Shown here: positions 11,384 to 23,554 of the stretch, piece after piece
Layout of the letters: each line of letters begins with the position of its first letter
Position numbering within the stretch: position 1 is the first letter of the stretch
Made by a program: the position numbers and the translations under genes
NCBI GenBank assembly: GCA_036346225.1
Contig: JARFIW010000668.1
Location: 1,447,001-1,511,000 of the forward strand
Length of the DNA: 64,000 bases
Source of the DNA: Platerodrilus igneus
Lineage: Eukaryota > Arthropoda > Insecta > Coleoptera > Lycidae
Reading direction: 5' to 3'
Notes under the pieces: model-generated
What the model was told of the DNA's origin: nothing
Database searches by the model: none
The model's input: the letters and a program-made list of their open reading frames with translations, nothing else

Positions 11384-13506
11384 CTCATATTTAGACCAGG
11401 GTAGAAAATTAATGGATTACATCAAATAATTTTAATCACCGTGTATGAGGAAGTTTATTAGATAATACGCTTTATTAAAAACCCGTGGAGAATAAAAATT
11501 CATTCGTTTTATTAAAAATAAGAGATTAAAATTATTTACAAGACGCTTTATATAAAAATAAGCAGTTTTAAAATGCTCAATGTGTAATTTAATTATTCCA
11601 AAGTAAAGAATCAAATGGAAATTACGTGCAAGATTTATATTAATTGATTCAAGTTTGGGCAACGAGTATTAAACGAAATGTACAAATAATAATTGAATAT
11701 TTAATTAGGATTCACTAAAAATTAAAGAGTATTAATTTTAATTGAAGTTAATTGAACCGTTAGTAACAGATAATATCTATAGAAACTTGTAAAAACCCAA
11801 GATTATAATACCAGAAAATAAAGCTCTGAGAATTAATATTATGTTGAACACCTGCGTAGTTTAAATGTCACATACGGCGAAAAGTTTGCAGATAACAAAT
11901 GGTTTCAGAGAATCTTGGGAAAACGTCGCATAATAGTTACAAGAAATGCTAAAGGTGGGTTATTTCACACTCCATGTGGACTAAAATAATCGATAATAAG
12001 GAATATCACTTTGCATCAATAAGAGCAGGTTAGATAGAGACAGATAATATGCGCAAGAACGAGACACATATAGTAAAAGGCGTGAGTAGCGCAACGTCAT
12101 GGGGTTGCGATTGGTTAAAAGTAAAAGGCAAACTTGAGAGGTAAAAATAACAGCTCTGTATAAAATTTAACCGGTTATTTCCAGACGTTGCGTGCCGTGT
12201 TGAAATTTCTGAGATTTAACTGGGACGAGTGAAAATTCGTCAAAACCGACGCGCGAGCGACGGACTGGGAACATAGAATAAGGAATTCTTTAGAATTACC
12301 CGTTTTGAGGACAAAAGCGACGTGCCGGCTTTTTGCTATATATACCGAGATGAATATAAACAAGCCCTCTTAGACTTTTGACTATTCGATGCGTTAAAAG
12401 CTCTTACATCCGCGACTTGATTGAAGATGTTCAAACAGTGCATTTTAGTTTGATAAAATAATTTAAAATTTTGCTCGTATATTTTAGTGATTCAAAATAG
12501 TTGGTTATTTACGTGCTAACATGAATGTACTTCAGTGCACTTAGATACAAGGTAATAAAATTTAGTTTCACTGTACCAATTAGCAAAATTTACAACGACA
12601 AATGTATACACAAAAGTAGGCAGTTTTGGCGTATATTGGTGAAAGAAGTATGAAGTTATTTGCTATTTTTCGAGGGTGTTAATAATTAAATGGTTCAAAT
12701 ACGTGTCTGGATTCACGAAACAAGGGTCAGATATACACAGATGAGTTCCGGAAAAGCCCAGAAACAACTTTAAATAAATGGTGATGGAGAAAATTTTAAA
12801 AGCGTTGAGAATTAAAAGCCGTAAATATAATCCTGTTGGAATGGTGTGATTAACTAAAGGGACGATGTACTTTGAAGCTACGAGGACAGTAACCTTCAGG
12901 TAAATTATACTATTTTGTTTGACATTTTTGTGTGTGTTGAATAACTTTATAATTGATTTACTTTAAATGGACATTAGTGAAATTGTACTAACCATAAAAT
13001 TTTAATTTTAAGATGAAATTTGCTTGTTGAAGTAGAAAGGGTATTTAGTTTTGATGTTCGGTAATATGATGAAAATTTGGGTATGTCTTTGAGCTCAATT
13101 AGACGAACCTGGTTAATTAACGTAAAGGGTGGTAGATGCTCCTTTATACTCAGACTCGGTCTGCTTATATTGTTATATTAATTAGTAGGCATCCAACAAG
13201 GACTTTAATTTTGGATGCACATTAAAATGATAATAAAATTAATCTTGAAATTCTTTTAAAACTGAAATTTATGCTGAGTTTTAATTTTGAAATTTTAATG
13301 TATTCTGAATATTGATGTAAATAGAGTTAACGTTGATGTTTTTGGTAGGAATGTGTTGTTTTTTTTTATGAATGAGGAGGTTTATAACATTAGGTGAGCA
13401 GCCGAGGCGAAAAGAGGATCACAGCCGTTTATGACGCCCAATCTGTGGGACTAGAATTTTTTTGTTGAAAGGACCCAGTTCCCGCATTCAAAGGAGTATA
13501 TCACAG

Positions 13507-13508
<2 letters not shown>
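11381..13508 (+). mobile_element. Family 2 LTR, copy B, with PBS and second end
   Basis: About 2.1 kb of non-coding sequence, closely related to copy C over its whole length. It has an extra 5' block of about 180 bp compared with A, D and E. A TATA-like gctatatatacc lies near 12335 and a donor-like ccttcaggtaaat near 12890. The LTR end gatcacagc at about 13426 is followed by a degenerate tRNA-Lys PBS (tgacgcccaatctgtggga, 13432-13450). About 55 bp later comes a second end-like tatcacagca at 13508, and then (TA)n. Confidence 0.65.

Positions 13509-13539
<31 letters not shown>
13509..13539. repeat. (TA)n tract
   Basis: TA run between cagca on the left and an actgtg start on the right, so it separates two LTR units. 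Confidence 0.95.
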
Positions 13540-13540
<1 letters not shown>

Positions 13541-15047
13541 CTGTGATAAGGGTTTGTTTAGGGGTGTATGGAGTATTAAAAGTCGTGTAGTAACTGTAAA
13601 TAGCAATAGGAATCAGAAAATTGCATTTATTTAGCAGAAAAATAAGTAATTCGTACAGTATGTAAATAGTAAGCATTTAACACCCTGTATATAGACCGTA
13701 ATTAACTTTAATCAATGCCAGTAAGCATATCTTTCAATAATAGAACGCGTATTCAGCAGAGAAAAAATCGTACACGATAACAAATAATAAGGCAATCAAA
13801 AATCGTAAATAAACAGCATGACACGGAAATACAAAAGGGTTTCATCAGAAATCAGCTGGAAAATACTGGGAACATTAAAGACAAACGTGGTTGGTTGACT
13901 GCTTGAAAAACCAATCCAAATATAGAGGGAAAAGCCATATAACACCCACCGGTGATAAGGCACGGTCAGTCTCCACTTGAAGCATGTCGAATCCACAACA
14001 CTTTTAGTCAGATATCTACGCGTCATATAAATAAAATTTATGTTATAGTGAAATAGTGCTGTGTAACAATTGCGTTAAGAATACATGTAGAGTTTTTGCC
14101 GTTTTCTAAAAAAGAAATTGGGTAATTAACTTAAATATTCATAATGACATAGGGCTTCTAATCTGCGTCGAAAACGATTTTAATTCTGGTCTGGAATTAT
14201 GGGACAATTCTAATCTGAGTCGAAAACAATTCTAATTTTAATTCTGGTCTGGAATTATGGAACAATTCTAATTCTAATCTGAGTCGAAAACAATTCTAAT
14301 TCTAGTTCTAATTCAAATTCACAAATATAAGAAATTCATAATTGAAAGAAACACACGAATTCCAATTGGTATTTAAGGCATATACATAGAAATATAGAAT
14401 AAAGCACGAGGTAATATTTGAGACAAAGAGTAACCGTACTGAAATATTGGTTCAACGTATGTTAAGAAGTACAAAGCAAGGCATTGGTTTCGAATGAAGA
14501 TAATGAGGGGGTGTTGATCCACAACACGAAACAAATCAGGTCAGACCTACCTAGTTTTAAGGAATCTTTTCCATTTAAATTAACATTGAATATATTAATT
14601 TTCTCACTAATTTGTAAAGAGTCAACAAGGACATTGAGTACGTTAAAACTTACATAACAATCATAAAAAGGCCTCGATCGTTCCAGATTTTTTTTGTAAA
14701 AGGTGTTGTTTTTGGTGACTTTGTATTAAATTAAAAAGAATATAAATTTTGGGATAAATAATCCATATAATATTAATTGATTGAAGGGTATATTTAAAGA
14801 ATCACAAAGTTTGTGAAGTGTAAATATTATTTTCTTTCATTATATGAATGTTGATTGACTTCGTTTTATCAATTCAAACAAGTAATCATAAAGGGGTAAA
14901 TGAAAATTGATCATCGTAACATTGTGCACTATGCGTAAATTAAAAAGGGCTAGCCGTAGCATAATAAAATTAGAAGATTAGAGTAATACACAGTGAGGTG
15001 GCGTTCAGTAGAACGTTTATTACACCGAGTACGGCCTTATCATATCA
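13540..15047 (+). mobile_element. Family 2 LTR, copy B-prime (second subfamily)
   Basis: About 1.5 kb. Its start (ctgtgataagggtttg) matches the starts of C-prime at 17231 and, reversed, D-prime at 47260. It ends cttatcatatca before a short TA run. No coding content; the short frames across it are not supported. It contains a local repeat at about 14158-14325, in which ctaatctgagtcgaaaac is present about three times at 52-64 bp spacing with attctggtctggaattatgg between. Confidence 0.55.
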
Positions 15048-15055
15048 ATATATAT

Positions 15056-17192
15056 TACTCAAATTTAGACCAGGGTAGAAAATTAATTAATTACATCAAA
15101 TAATTTTAATCGCCGTGTATAAGGAATTTTATTAGATAATACGCGTTATTAAAAAAAAACGTGGAGCATAAAAATTCATTTGTTTCATTAAAAATAAGGG
15201 ATTTAAATTATTTACAAGACGCTTTCTATAAAAAGAAGCAGAATTAAAATGCTCAACGTGTAATTTAATTATTCCAAGTAAAGAAACAAATGGAAATTAC
15301 GTGCAAAATTTATATTAATTAATTCAAGTTTAAGTAACGAGTATTAAACAAAATGTACAAATAATAATTGAATATTTAATTAGGATTCACTAAAAATTAA
15401 AGGGTATTATTTTAATTGGAGTTAATTGAAGCATTAGTAACATATAATATGCATAAAAGCTTGTATAAACCCAATAATATTCAAATCGTAGAAGTGTTAT
15501 TTAGAAGTAGGACGATTGAACACCTGCGTATTTCTAAAAGTCACGTTCTGCTTAAATTCTGCAGATAACAAATGGTTACAGAGAATGTTGGAGAAACCGT
15601 CGCTTAATATTCACGGGAAATGCTAATAAAGTGGGTTATTTAACAGTCCACGTGGATTGAAATAACCGATACTAAAGAATATCGATTTGTACCACTCAGA
15701 ACAGGGTAGATAGAGACGGATAAAATGCGCAAGACAGAGACACATATAGTAAAAGGCGTGATTTGAGCAACGTCACTGGGTTGCGATTGGTTGAAAATAA
15801 GAGGCAAACATGAGAGGTAAAAATAACATTTCTGTATAAAAATTAATTAGTTATTCTCAGACGTTGCGAGCCGTGTAGAAATATCATAGATTTTAAACTT
15901 GGACGTGTGCAAATTTTGTAGAAGCTGTGCCGAGCGATCGAAAAGGGAACATAGAATGACAAAATTCTGAAAACAGTCCGTTTTGGGGACAATACCGACG
16001 CACGGGCGGGCTATTATATATACCCGTGTTAATATGAGTTTCTCTCTCTTAGTTGTTCGATTTTGATTCAATAATTTAAACAGTTTGCTCGTATATTTTG
16101 GTGATTATTGAATACTTTAAAACAGTTTGCTCTTTACGTGCTACGATAAAAGTTATTTAGTGCACTTAGAAAAGAAGATGCAAGGTAATAAAGTCTAGTT
16201 ATATTTGCGAGTATCACTGTACCAATTATTCAAATTTGTAACGATAAATGAATAAACAAAAGTAGGCAGTTTTGGCGTATAGCCTGAAAGAAGTATGAAT
16301 TTCTTTGCTATTTTTCGGGGGTGTTAATAATTAAATGGTATTCGTAATCGTGATTGGATCCACAAAACAAGATGTTGATATACTTAGATGAGTCCTGAGA
16401 AGCCCTGAAACAATTTTAGATGAATGGTGGTGTAGAAAATTTTAAAAGCGTTTAGAATCAGAAGCCGTAAACATAACCCAGTTGGAATGGTGTGATTAAC
16501 AAAGGACGATGTACATTGGAGCCACGAGTGCAGTAACCTTCAGGTAACTTATGCTTTGTTGTTCGATTTTTAATGTTTTGGTGTGTGTTGAATAACTTTA
16601 TAATTTGTTTGCTAAAAAAATGGACAGTAGTGAATTTGTACAAACAACAAATTTGTAATTTTAAGGTGAAATTTTCTTGTTTAAGTAGAAAGGAGTATTT
16701 ATGTTCTTGATTGTGGTGAAAATTTGGGTTTGTCTTTGAGCTCAATTAGACGAACCTGTTTAATTAACGTAAAGGGGTGGAAGATGCTCCCTTTTATTCA
16801 GACTTAGGTCTGCAAATATTGTTAAATTAATTAGTAGGCATCCTACAAGGACTTTAATTCTGGATGCAAATTAAAATGATAACAAATTTAATCTTGAAAT
16901 TTTATGATACTGATATTTATGCTGAAATTTAATTTTGAACTTTTAATGTATTATGGATATTGATGTAAATAGAGTTAACGTTGATGTTTGTGGTAGGAAT
17001 GTGTTTGTTTTTTTTTATGAATGAGGATGAAAGTTTTAAATAGGTGAGCAGCCGAGGCGGAAAAGAGTAAAGAGGCGAATATCAGAAGAGGATCACAGCA
17101 AATCGTAGCGCCCAAAAGTGAGGCTCGAGGCCAAAATAAAATTTTGTGATTTTATTCCAGGAAACTGGCGAGGCTTTTTGTACATTTCAGAG

Positions 17193-17194
<2 letters not shown>
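15056..17194 (+). mobile_element. Family 2 LTR, copy C, with PBS and second end
   Basis: About 2.1 kb, aligning end to end with copy B (shared start actc-a-atttagaccaggg). TATA-like ctattatatatacc lies near 16012 and donor-like ccttcaggtaactt near 16531. The first LTR end gatcacagca is at 17100, followed by a degenerate PBS (gtagcgcccaaaagtgaggc). The second end-like ttcagagca is at 17194, immediately before (TA)n. The repeated layout LTR end, PBS, about 90 bp, second end, (TA)n matches copies B, E and D-prime. Confidence 0.65.

Positions 17195-17226
<32 letters not shown>
17195..17226. repeat. (TA)n tract
   Basis: TA run separating LTR copies C and C-prime. Confidence 0.95.
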
Positions 17227-17230
<4 letters not shown>

Positions 17231-18764
17231 TGCTATGATAATAGGGTAGTTTAGGGGTAGGTTAAGTCATGGGAGTCGTAGAATAAATATAAACAACTTC
17301 CACTTTAAGAAAAGCACATACAGAAATTATAAGAGTAAAACGGTCACTCTACATATTGTACATACTGTATATAAAATACACGGCATTAAATGCATGAGAA
17401 CATAAAAATGTGCAAGTGTAGTTTACAAGTAAAAATAAGATTTTAAAACGCAACAAATTGTATCAAAATTAAATCACCGGGAAGCATAGATAAATTGCCA
17501 TTGCAAATATTTAACAATTGCGCCGAAAATATCATCGTTCACGCATTCTAAATAATTCATTATTAGAAAATCGTTACGTGACTGGAAGAAAACACGTTTG
17601 TTCAAAGATTCAATATTCTGTAGAAATAAACAAGCACCAGGCGGTTCAATTTAGACGATAAAATTTAACAAACATCCGAATACGTGAGTTAATAAAAGTC
17701 AAAAGTTGGAAATTCTCGAAAATAGCACGATATGCGGGATGCGTACGTGACAGACAAGGCTTGCATTAAAAGATTTAAACTAAATAATTGGTGAAAATTC
17801 CGAAGTATGCGAGATAACGTAGAAGTATCGCTCTAGAACGTCATCAAGCCATTGAAATCAATTGAAGGTACGGCTTATATATACGATAGTGACGAAGCAA
17901 CAAGTTAGTCTATATTCAAACTGAGCAACGACTATGTTCAAAAGTGTTAAAAACTTACGTCATCAGTGAATTATAAACTAAAGTAAATCAGAATTAAAAG
18001 TGCTAGAATTTGGGCAACGAAAATAAGCCGATCTATAAATAGATGTAAGTTATACGACTTAATTAAATTCATTTCTAATATTAATAAAACAGGTCTTTTA
18101 ATTCCGACATGTAAGTTGGTTTTAATTTCGACTCTTAATCTTGGATCTTAATTTTGACTTTAATTTGGGCTACGACTTTAATTTGGAACTTCTAACTTCG
18201 AACATACTCTAATTTTGGAGATAATTTAAAATGAACGTATTCTAATTCCGACTTGGTACGATTTTAATTGGAAGCGATTTATGGGAGCCGATTCTTATAT
18301 GGGGCCGGCATATCAATAAACAAACCGAACACAGGAAGGGAATGCGGATCATAGACTAGGATGGAACTACAGAGCCCATTCTAGGTTAGCAATCATAATA
18401 CAATTTATTATTGAAAACTGTTTTGATTATATTTGCCACATTGTATATTTGTAAAGAGTCATCAAAAAGGGTAACTTAAAGATTTATGAAAATGAAATAG
18501 GCGTCTTGGAACGTTCGAAGGTCCCGAAGATAATTAAAAGATATTTTTGCTGGCTTTCAGAAAAACATAAATATGGTATATGTAGATATTCTCTACAAAA
18601 AAGGAAAATTTTGAGTGTTGTAATTATTATAAATTATTATATTGTGTATTACAGAACTGCTTTATTTGATTCAATAAGATCTATTCAGTAAGCTAGCCTG
18701 GGTAAAAATCCTAATTTAACATTTCATAACATTGGAGCTCGATTGTTCAGGTAAAATCACAGCA
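17231..18764 (+). mobile_element. 5' LTR of the coding family 2 element (copy C-prime)
   Basis: About 1.53 kb. It starts tgctatgataatagggtag after (TA)n and ends gtaaaatcacagca at 18764. A TATA-like cttatatatacg lies near 17874. A run of imperfect repeats around taattttgacttt occupies about 18095-18260. It is followed directly by three PBS-like modules and then by a gag-like reading frame, so unlike the other copies it can be assigned as a 5' LTR. I found no matching 3' LTR, so the element is truncated at its 3' side. Confidence 0.65.
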
Positions 18765-18880
18765 ATTTTTATGGTACGTCCAATCGTGGGCCGATAACAC
18801 GGCATTTTTATGACATGCCCAATCGTGGGGCGAATATCATAGCATTTTTTATGGCGACCCAAATCGTAGGGGCACGAACA
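18761..18880 (+). promoter_or_regulatory. Triplicated PBS module, exact 40-bp period
   Basis: Three consecutive 40-bp units start at 18761, 18801 and 18841. Each has an LTR-end-like agca/ggca, about five T/A bases, and a degenerate tRNA-Lys PBS: tggtacgtccaatcgtggg, tgacatgcccaatcgtgggg and tggcgacccaaatcgtaggg. The reference form for tRNA-Lys1,2 primers is TGGCGCCCAACGTGGGGC. None is a perfect match. The third unit continues with gcacgaac, like the T-arm complement of the tRNA. Confidence 0.7.
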
Positions 18881-18990
18881 TCACAAAAAGATATTTAAAA
18901 ATAAAAAATTGTAGAGGCACGAATAAAATTTAATTAGAAAATTTAAAATCTGCAAGGAATTTGAAATATTAAAAATTTTAAAAATTTAAA

Positions 18991-20220
18991 AATGGATAAA
19001 CGAATAAAGGAAACCAGAGAAGCATTAAGGAACCAAGGGGTAGAAACAGGGTCCCAAGAAAGCGTAATTTTACAGGATGTATCTATGGAAATGCAAGGGC
19101 AACAATTGACGCGAAGTTAAAGTGAAGAACAACAGATATCACAACAATCTGAAATGATGTCTATTTTATTAGCTTTAAATAAAAAATGGACAAAAGCGAA
19201 GAGACCATAAAAAATATTAAGATGCAGATTAAGGAAAATGGAGAAAAGCTCGGTGCCGAAATAAAAATTATAAGCGACGAATTAAAAGAAACGAATAAAA
19301 CAATCGCGGAAATGCAGGTACAATTTGAGAATAAATGTATTAGACTCATGGACGATGTGGAAAAAGTTTGGGACGAGGTTTGGAAAGTTAAAGTAGATCA
19401 GGAAACGTGTGAAAAGGAAACTAATGATCGGATTACAGATTTAGGTAAAAAGATGCGGGAAATTCAAGGAAATTGTGAAATAGGACTTAATGATGTAAAT
19501 AGAGAATTAGGTAATTTAAAACCAGAATTTGAAGATGCTGGCAGGAATCAGGAGCAATACACTAAAATAAATAGACAGAAAATATCAGTTGAGCAATATT
19601 CCAAATTTTACGGAGACAACGAGATGAATCCGAAAATATTTTTGAATAATATAAGAAAATTAATACAGGGATCAACGGATGAAAAATACAATTTAAATTT
19701 CGTTAGGTCAATGTTGAAAGGAAGCGCGGAAATATGGTTTGACTTGATAGAAAATGAGATAGGTACATTTCAGGAGTTTGAAAGTAGATTTTTATGAAAA
19801 TTTTGGGGAGACAATCAACAATACAAAGCGCGAGATAATTTAATTACAGGAAAATATAATCCGAACTTAGGGATGGCACGAGAGTTATACGCTATACAAA
19901 AATTCAGTATAGCGAAGCAATTAGATCCTCTGATGGAAGAAACACAAACCATAAAGTACTTAGCGGGACATTTTGGAAAAGAGATAAGACATTATGTGAT
20001 GATTCAAAATATTGTAAATAGGGAGATCTTCCTGGAATATCTACAACGTTGTAATGAGTTAGGACAGAGTCGTGTGGCGGAAGGTAGGATGATACAAAGA
20101 CAGCGAGAAAGCATAGTTAGAATGCAAAGAAGCACAGAATTAATAGGATCAGAATCCAGAATAGCAGCAGAGGGTGCGCATAAATCAGAACTTATAAACG
20201 CGGAGCCATTTAATGTGATT
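18991..20220 (+). pseudogene. gag: Gag-like polyprotein, broken
   Basis: The frame starts with ATG at 18991 (MDKRIKETREAL) and is broken by a stop near 19118 and by a frame change near 19185. A 203-codon frame (19186-19794) follows: a predicted long coiled coil (heptad-rich Lys/Glu/Ile) and then a gypsy-type capsid core, with FYGDNEMNPKIFLNNIRK and SAEIWFDLIEN. A stop at 19795-19797 interrupts the typical continuation FWGDNQQYKARD. The frame resumes and is open from 19873, with PLMEETQTIKYLAGHF. This matches the capsid domain of Ty3/gypsy Gag proteins, which forms the particle around the RNA. No zinc knuckle is seen. It is preceded by the LTR and PBS modules. Not functional as it stands. Confidence 0.75.
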
Positions 20221-20628
20221 CGACCAGAACGCGAATCAAGAAAATATATCTGTTTTTATATGAAAGGGCAAATTTATAAGTGTGAAGTGGTTCCTTTTGG
20301 TTTGTTAGAAAATAAGGATGTGATATGGGAACCGTATGAAGAATTTGGGAGTGTTATGTTAAAGTTTAGAAAAGACTTTGAAAAAATTTTGTTGAAATTA
20401 AATTTTGTTGGGAGAAAAGTAAACAAGAAGGAGTGTGAATTCTTTCAGGGGGAAACAAAAATTTTGGGATACGAAGTAGGATATATTAGTGGGGAAAGCA
20501 ATGCAAATAATACCTTAACTTTAGAAAATAATTTTGAAAAGAGAGTGTGTAGTGGAAATAAGAAAAATAAGATTATTCCAGAGAAAAAACTTTTAATAAC
20601 AGAGAAAAGTGTACATACTGTAAGATAA
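20221..20628 (+). pseudogene. pol: Reverse transcriptase fragment fused to gag
   Basis: In the same open frame as the end of gag, the protein changes to reverse transcriptase-like sequence. RKYICFYMKGQIYKCEVVPF resembles the palm segment ending in the PFGL motif of gypsy RTs, and KKECEFFQGETKILGYEVG resembles the segment after the active site. The catalytic YxDD block and the finger domain between and before them are absent, so a large internal deletion has joined the flanks. It lies upstream of the protease, although in Ty3/gypsy elements protease precedes RT. The final part to the stop at 20626-20628 is not recognisable. Confidence 0.65.
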
Positions 20629-20814
20629 ACTAGTGGAAACAGGGATATAATTATAAAGTAGGATAGGTATAGACAAATAGGAGAATTAAATAGGGATATA
20701 ATCACAAAATAGGATAGGTTAATAAGAAATTAGGATAGGTTTAAGAAAAGTAGGAGTAGTATAGGTTGATGGAAATGGGAAGAAATGTGTAAAATGGAAA
20801 AGGATTTGAATAAA

Positions 20815-21255
20815 AGCTTATTACCAATAATTAAATTGAAAATTGGAAATAGTTGAGGTGGAACACTCATTGATACGGGAGCAGAAACGTCGTTAATGTC
20901 TGAAGATTTTGTTAAACGGGAAAAGTTAATGGGGAGAATGATGCCCATTAGGAAGTTTAATTTAATAGCACCGAATAGCAAGAGATTTGAAAGTGTGAAT
21001 AAGATAATAATTCTGGAATGTGAAGTGGGTAAGATGAAGTGTGAGAATGAATTTATAATAGAGCCGGGGTTAAGAGTAGATGTAATATTTGGTATGGACA
21101 TAATTGATAAGTTGGGATTAAAAATAAATGCCGAAGGAAAGGTAATTGATGTAAAAGGGGAATGTATAAAATGGGATAATGAGGAAAGTATTGAAGTCGA
21201 AGAAGACTGCTTAAATATTAATCAATTTGAGGGTAAAGTTGATGTAAATAGGTAA
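20815..21255 (+). pseudogene. Retropepsin-type aspartic protease
   Basis: The frame contains GGTLIDTGAETSLMSEDF, the LIDTGA active-site motif of retroviral-type proteases, preceded by a TGA stop at about 20851. It continues for about 119 codons from 20896, with VIFGMDIIDKLGLKIN. The latter resembles the second conserved block (I-G-x-D-x-L) of gypsy proteases. In the family the enzyme cuts the Gag-Pol precursor inside the particle. It is out of order here, lying downstream of RT-like sequence. It ends at a TAA at about 21253, just before an unrelated LINE. Confidence 0.7.
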
Positions 21256-21261
21256 TAAGAA

Positions 21262-22550
21262 CTTACGAGAGGTTAAGCATTTCTGCTACCTAGAAAGCCA
21301 AATAACGCAAGATGGGAAAAGCGCAAAAGATATAAAACATAAATTAGCAAACGGCCATGCTACATTTAACAAGAAAAAACAACTACTGTGTTCAAAGACA
21401 ACAAACATAGAAACAAGGAAAAGATTGCTTAAAACATGTGTGCGGAGTACACCACTGTACGGCTGTGAAGCCTGGACAGTAAGAGAAGCGGACAAGAAAC
21501 AGATAGAAGCCTTTGAAATGTGGTGCTACAGACGTATGATGAAGATATCATGGACAGACAAAGTTAAGAAGGAAGATGACCTAAAAATGGTAGGGGAAAG
21601 AAAGAAATATGTGGAAAACGGTAAAAAAAAAGGTGAGATAGGATGATAGACCACATACTACGGCATGAGGGAATAGTGCGGAATTTATTAGAATCTCGGT
21701 GAAATAGGGCATAAAATTATAAAACAATAGAAGGGGAACCGAATTGTATATAGGCTGTGTGAGAATTTCAGGGAACTGTGTAGGCTAGTTCAGATTATAA
21801 ATAAGTGCAGGTACGTGTCCAACCAGTTTTGGGACAGAAAATCTAATGACGAAAAAATAAGTACAGATAAATCTGATGATTATTATAAACAACTAGTAAT
21901 TGGTTGTGAAATACCTGCAACTAATGTTGACTGTGCGAAAAGTCATATTGGAAAAAATATTAAACCGGCAAATGTTCAAGTGCTGGGAGACCTTGGCAGC
22001 CACAGGCTGCTTACCCTCCTTCACAACCACTGAATGCCGGAGAAATAGGGTATATAATTGTAAAACAATGGAAGGGGACCGAACTATCTAACAAGAAAGA
22101 ACAGCGCCAATGATGAAAGACAACAAACATAGAAACAAGAAGAAAATTGTTGGAAGCATAAATGTGGAGCACAGCACAGTATGCCTATGAAATACGGGCA
22201 GTAGGAAAAGCAGACAGATAAACGGTGGCATCCTTTTGGAATGCTGTGCTTCAGATGTATGAGGATGATAGCATGGGCAGACAAAGTTAATAACAAATAG
22301 GTTATAGAAATAGTAGGCGAACAAGGATATCTGTGGAAAAAATAGGAGAAATAGAAGGGCAGAATACGTTCTAAAGCATTTTTGGGGAATAGTATGGAAT
22401 ATATTACAAACAGAGATAGGAAAAAGGAGGTAGATGTAGACCTAGATCAGATAGTGATGGATGCAGGTGTGCAAATTTTAGGAAACAATGAGGGAACGCG
22501 TCTAACCAGTTCCAGAACTGAAGACTTAATGATGATGATATCTAATTAAT
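21262..22550 (+). mobile_element. LINE 3' region with C-terminal reading frame
   Basis: 21425-21646 encodes the C-terminal part of an insect endonuclease-reverse transcriptase LINE: TPLYGCEAWTVREADKKQIE, then AFEMWCYRRMMKISWTDKVK. This block is conserved in these LINE proteins and follows the RT domain. After about 600 bp a second, stop-ridden copy of the same block appears at about 22135-22330 (gtggagcacagcacagtatg). The end is ccagttccagaactgaag and a gatgatgat tail. The order is the same as at 10438-11337 (reversed) and 55000-56840. It abuts the protease remnant of the gypsy element. Confidence 0.8.
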
Positions 22551-23546
22551 CTAAAAAGGACAAGCCATAATTAAATTATTTTACTCTTTCAAACCTTGTG
22601 TATACGCCTTTAACGGTACATTTTAAGATTAATATATACACCATATAAGGAGTCGTGTCGAAAGTCAAACGCGAGACCTTGGTATTAGTAAAAAATAACA
22701 AAATTACTCCTTAATTGTTTCTCCTTAAATTGGTGATGGTGGATAGTGATTTTTGTTGTAGAATGAATTTCCCTATTGTAAATGTTGCAAAATTGTACTA
22801 GAAGACGATGGATAGTTTTGACGCATTTAATGGCTTTTATTTTTAAAAAAATGCAGGTGAATACTTCCACATTCTATTAATTATCAGGGAGCTTTGGAAT
22901 TTAAACACGACTGCTTAAGTAAGGACACTGAGTTCGCCTTTTAAAAAAGTAAGCAATCTTTTATGATGCATTTTGAAAATTTTATCAAATAAAAGCATAT
23001 TGATATATTATTGCAGCTGAAAATACTTACTTTAAGCTAATGTTCTCATATTATATAGATGATTATTACAGAAGCACATTTCATGGTTTCGCAATATTAT
23101 CTACAACAAATTTTAAATGAAAATAATTGATTGATAGTTTTCTGACCTACTTGCGTAACTGCGATAACCTATTAAACACACAAACGACATAACACTGATT
23201 AGAAATTTATAAATATTATTATTCCAAGTTTCATCAAGCGGAAACAAATATTTATTCTATTTCCCTTCAAGCTTATTGTTATCAACAAATTAAAACGTCA
23301 TCTTCCCTTTTCCGTTTTTGTAGTCTTCTTAGGTAGAATCCGCCCTAATTTACAAATTTGGATTGCCCCTTTTGGGTTAAATAAGTATATGAATAAACAA
23401 TACAAACACTTACGTATATTAAAAATATTTATTTATATAAATTAGAGTTACATAATATAAATATAATTATAATGCAATTTAATTAAAAAGAATTATTTCA
23501 AAAATTACACAATATACTGCACTCTACCCTTTTCACGGTGGTACAG
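22551..23546. other. AT-rich sequence, no feature recognised
   Basis: No coding potential, terminal repeats or match to other parts of the window. Confidence 0.5.
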
Positions 23547-23554
23547 AGTGTAGA

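Noticed and set aside
13843..13862. CTGATGA on the minus strand as a hammerhead core
   Set aside because: No stem II hairpin followed by GAAA is present downstream.
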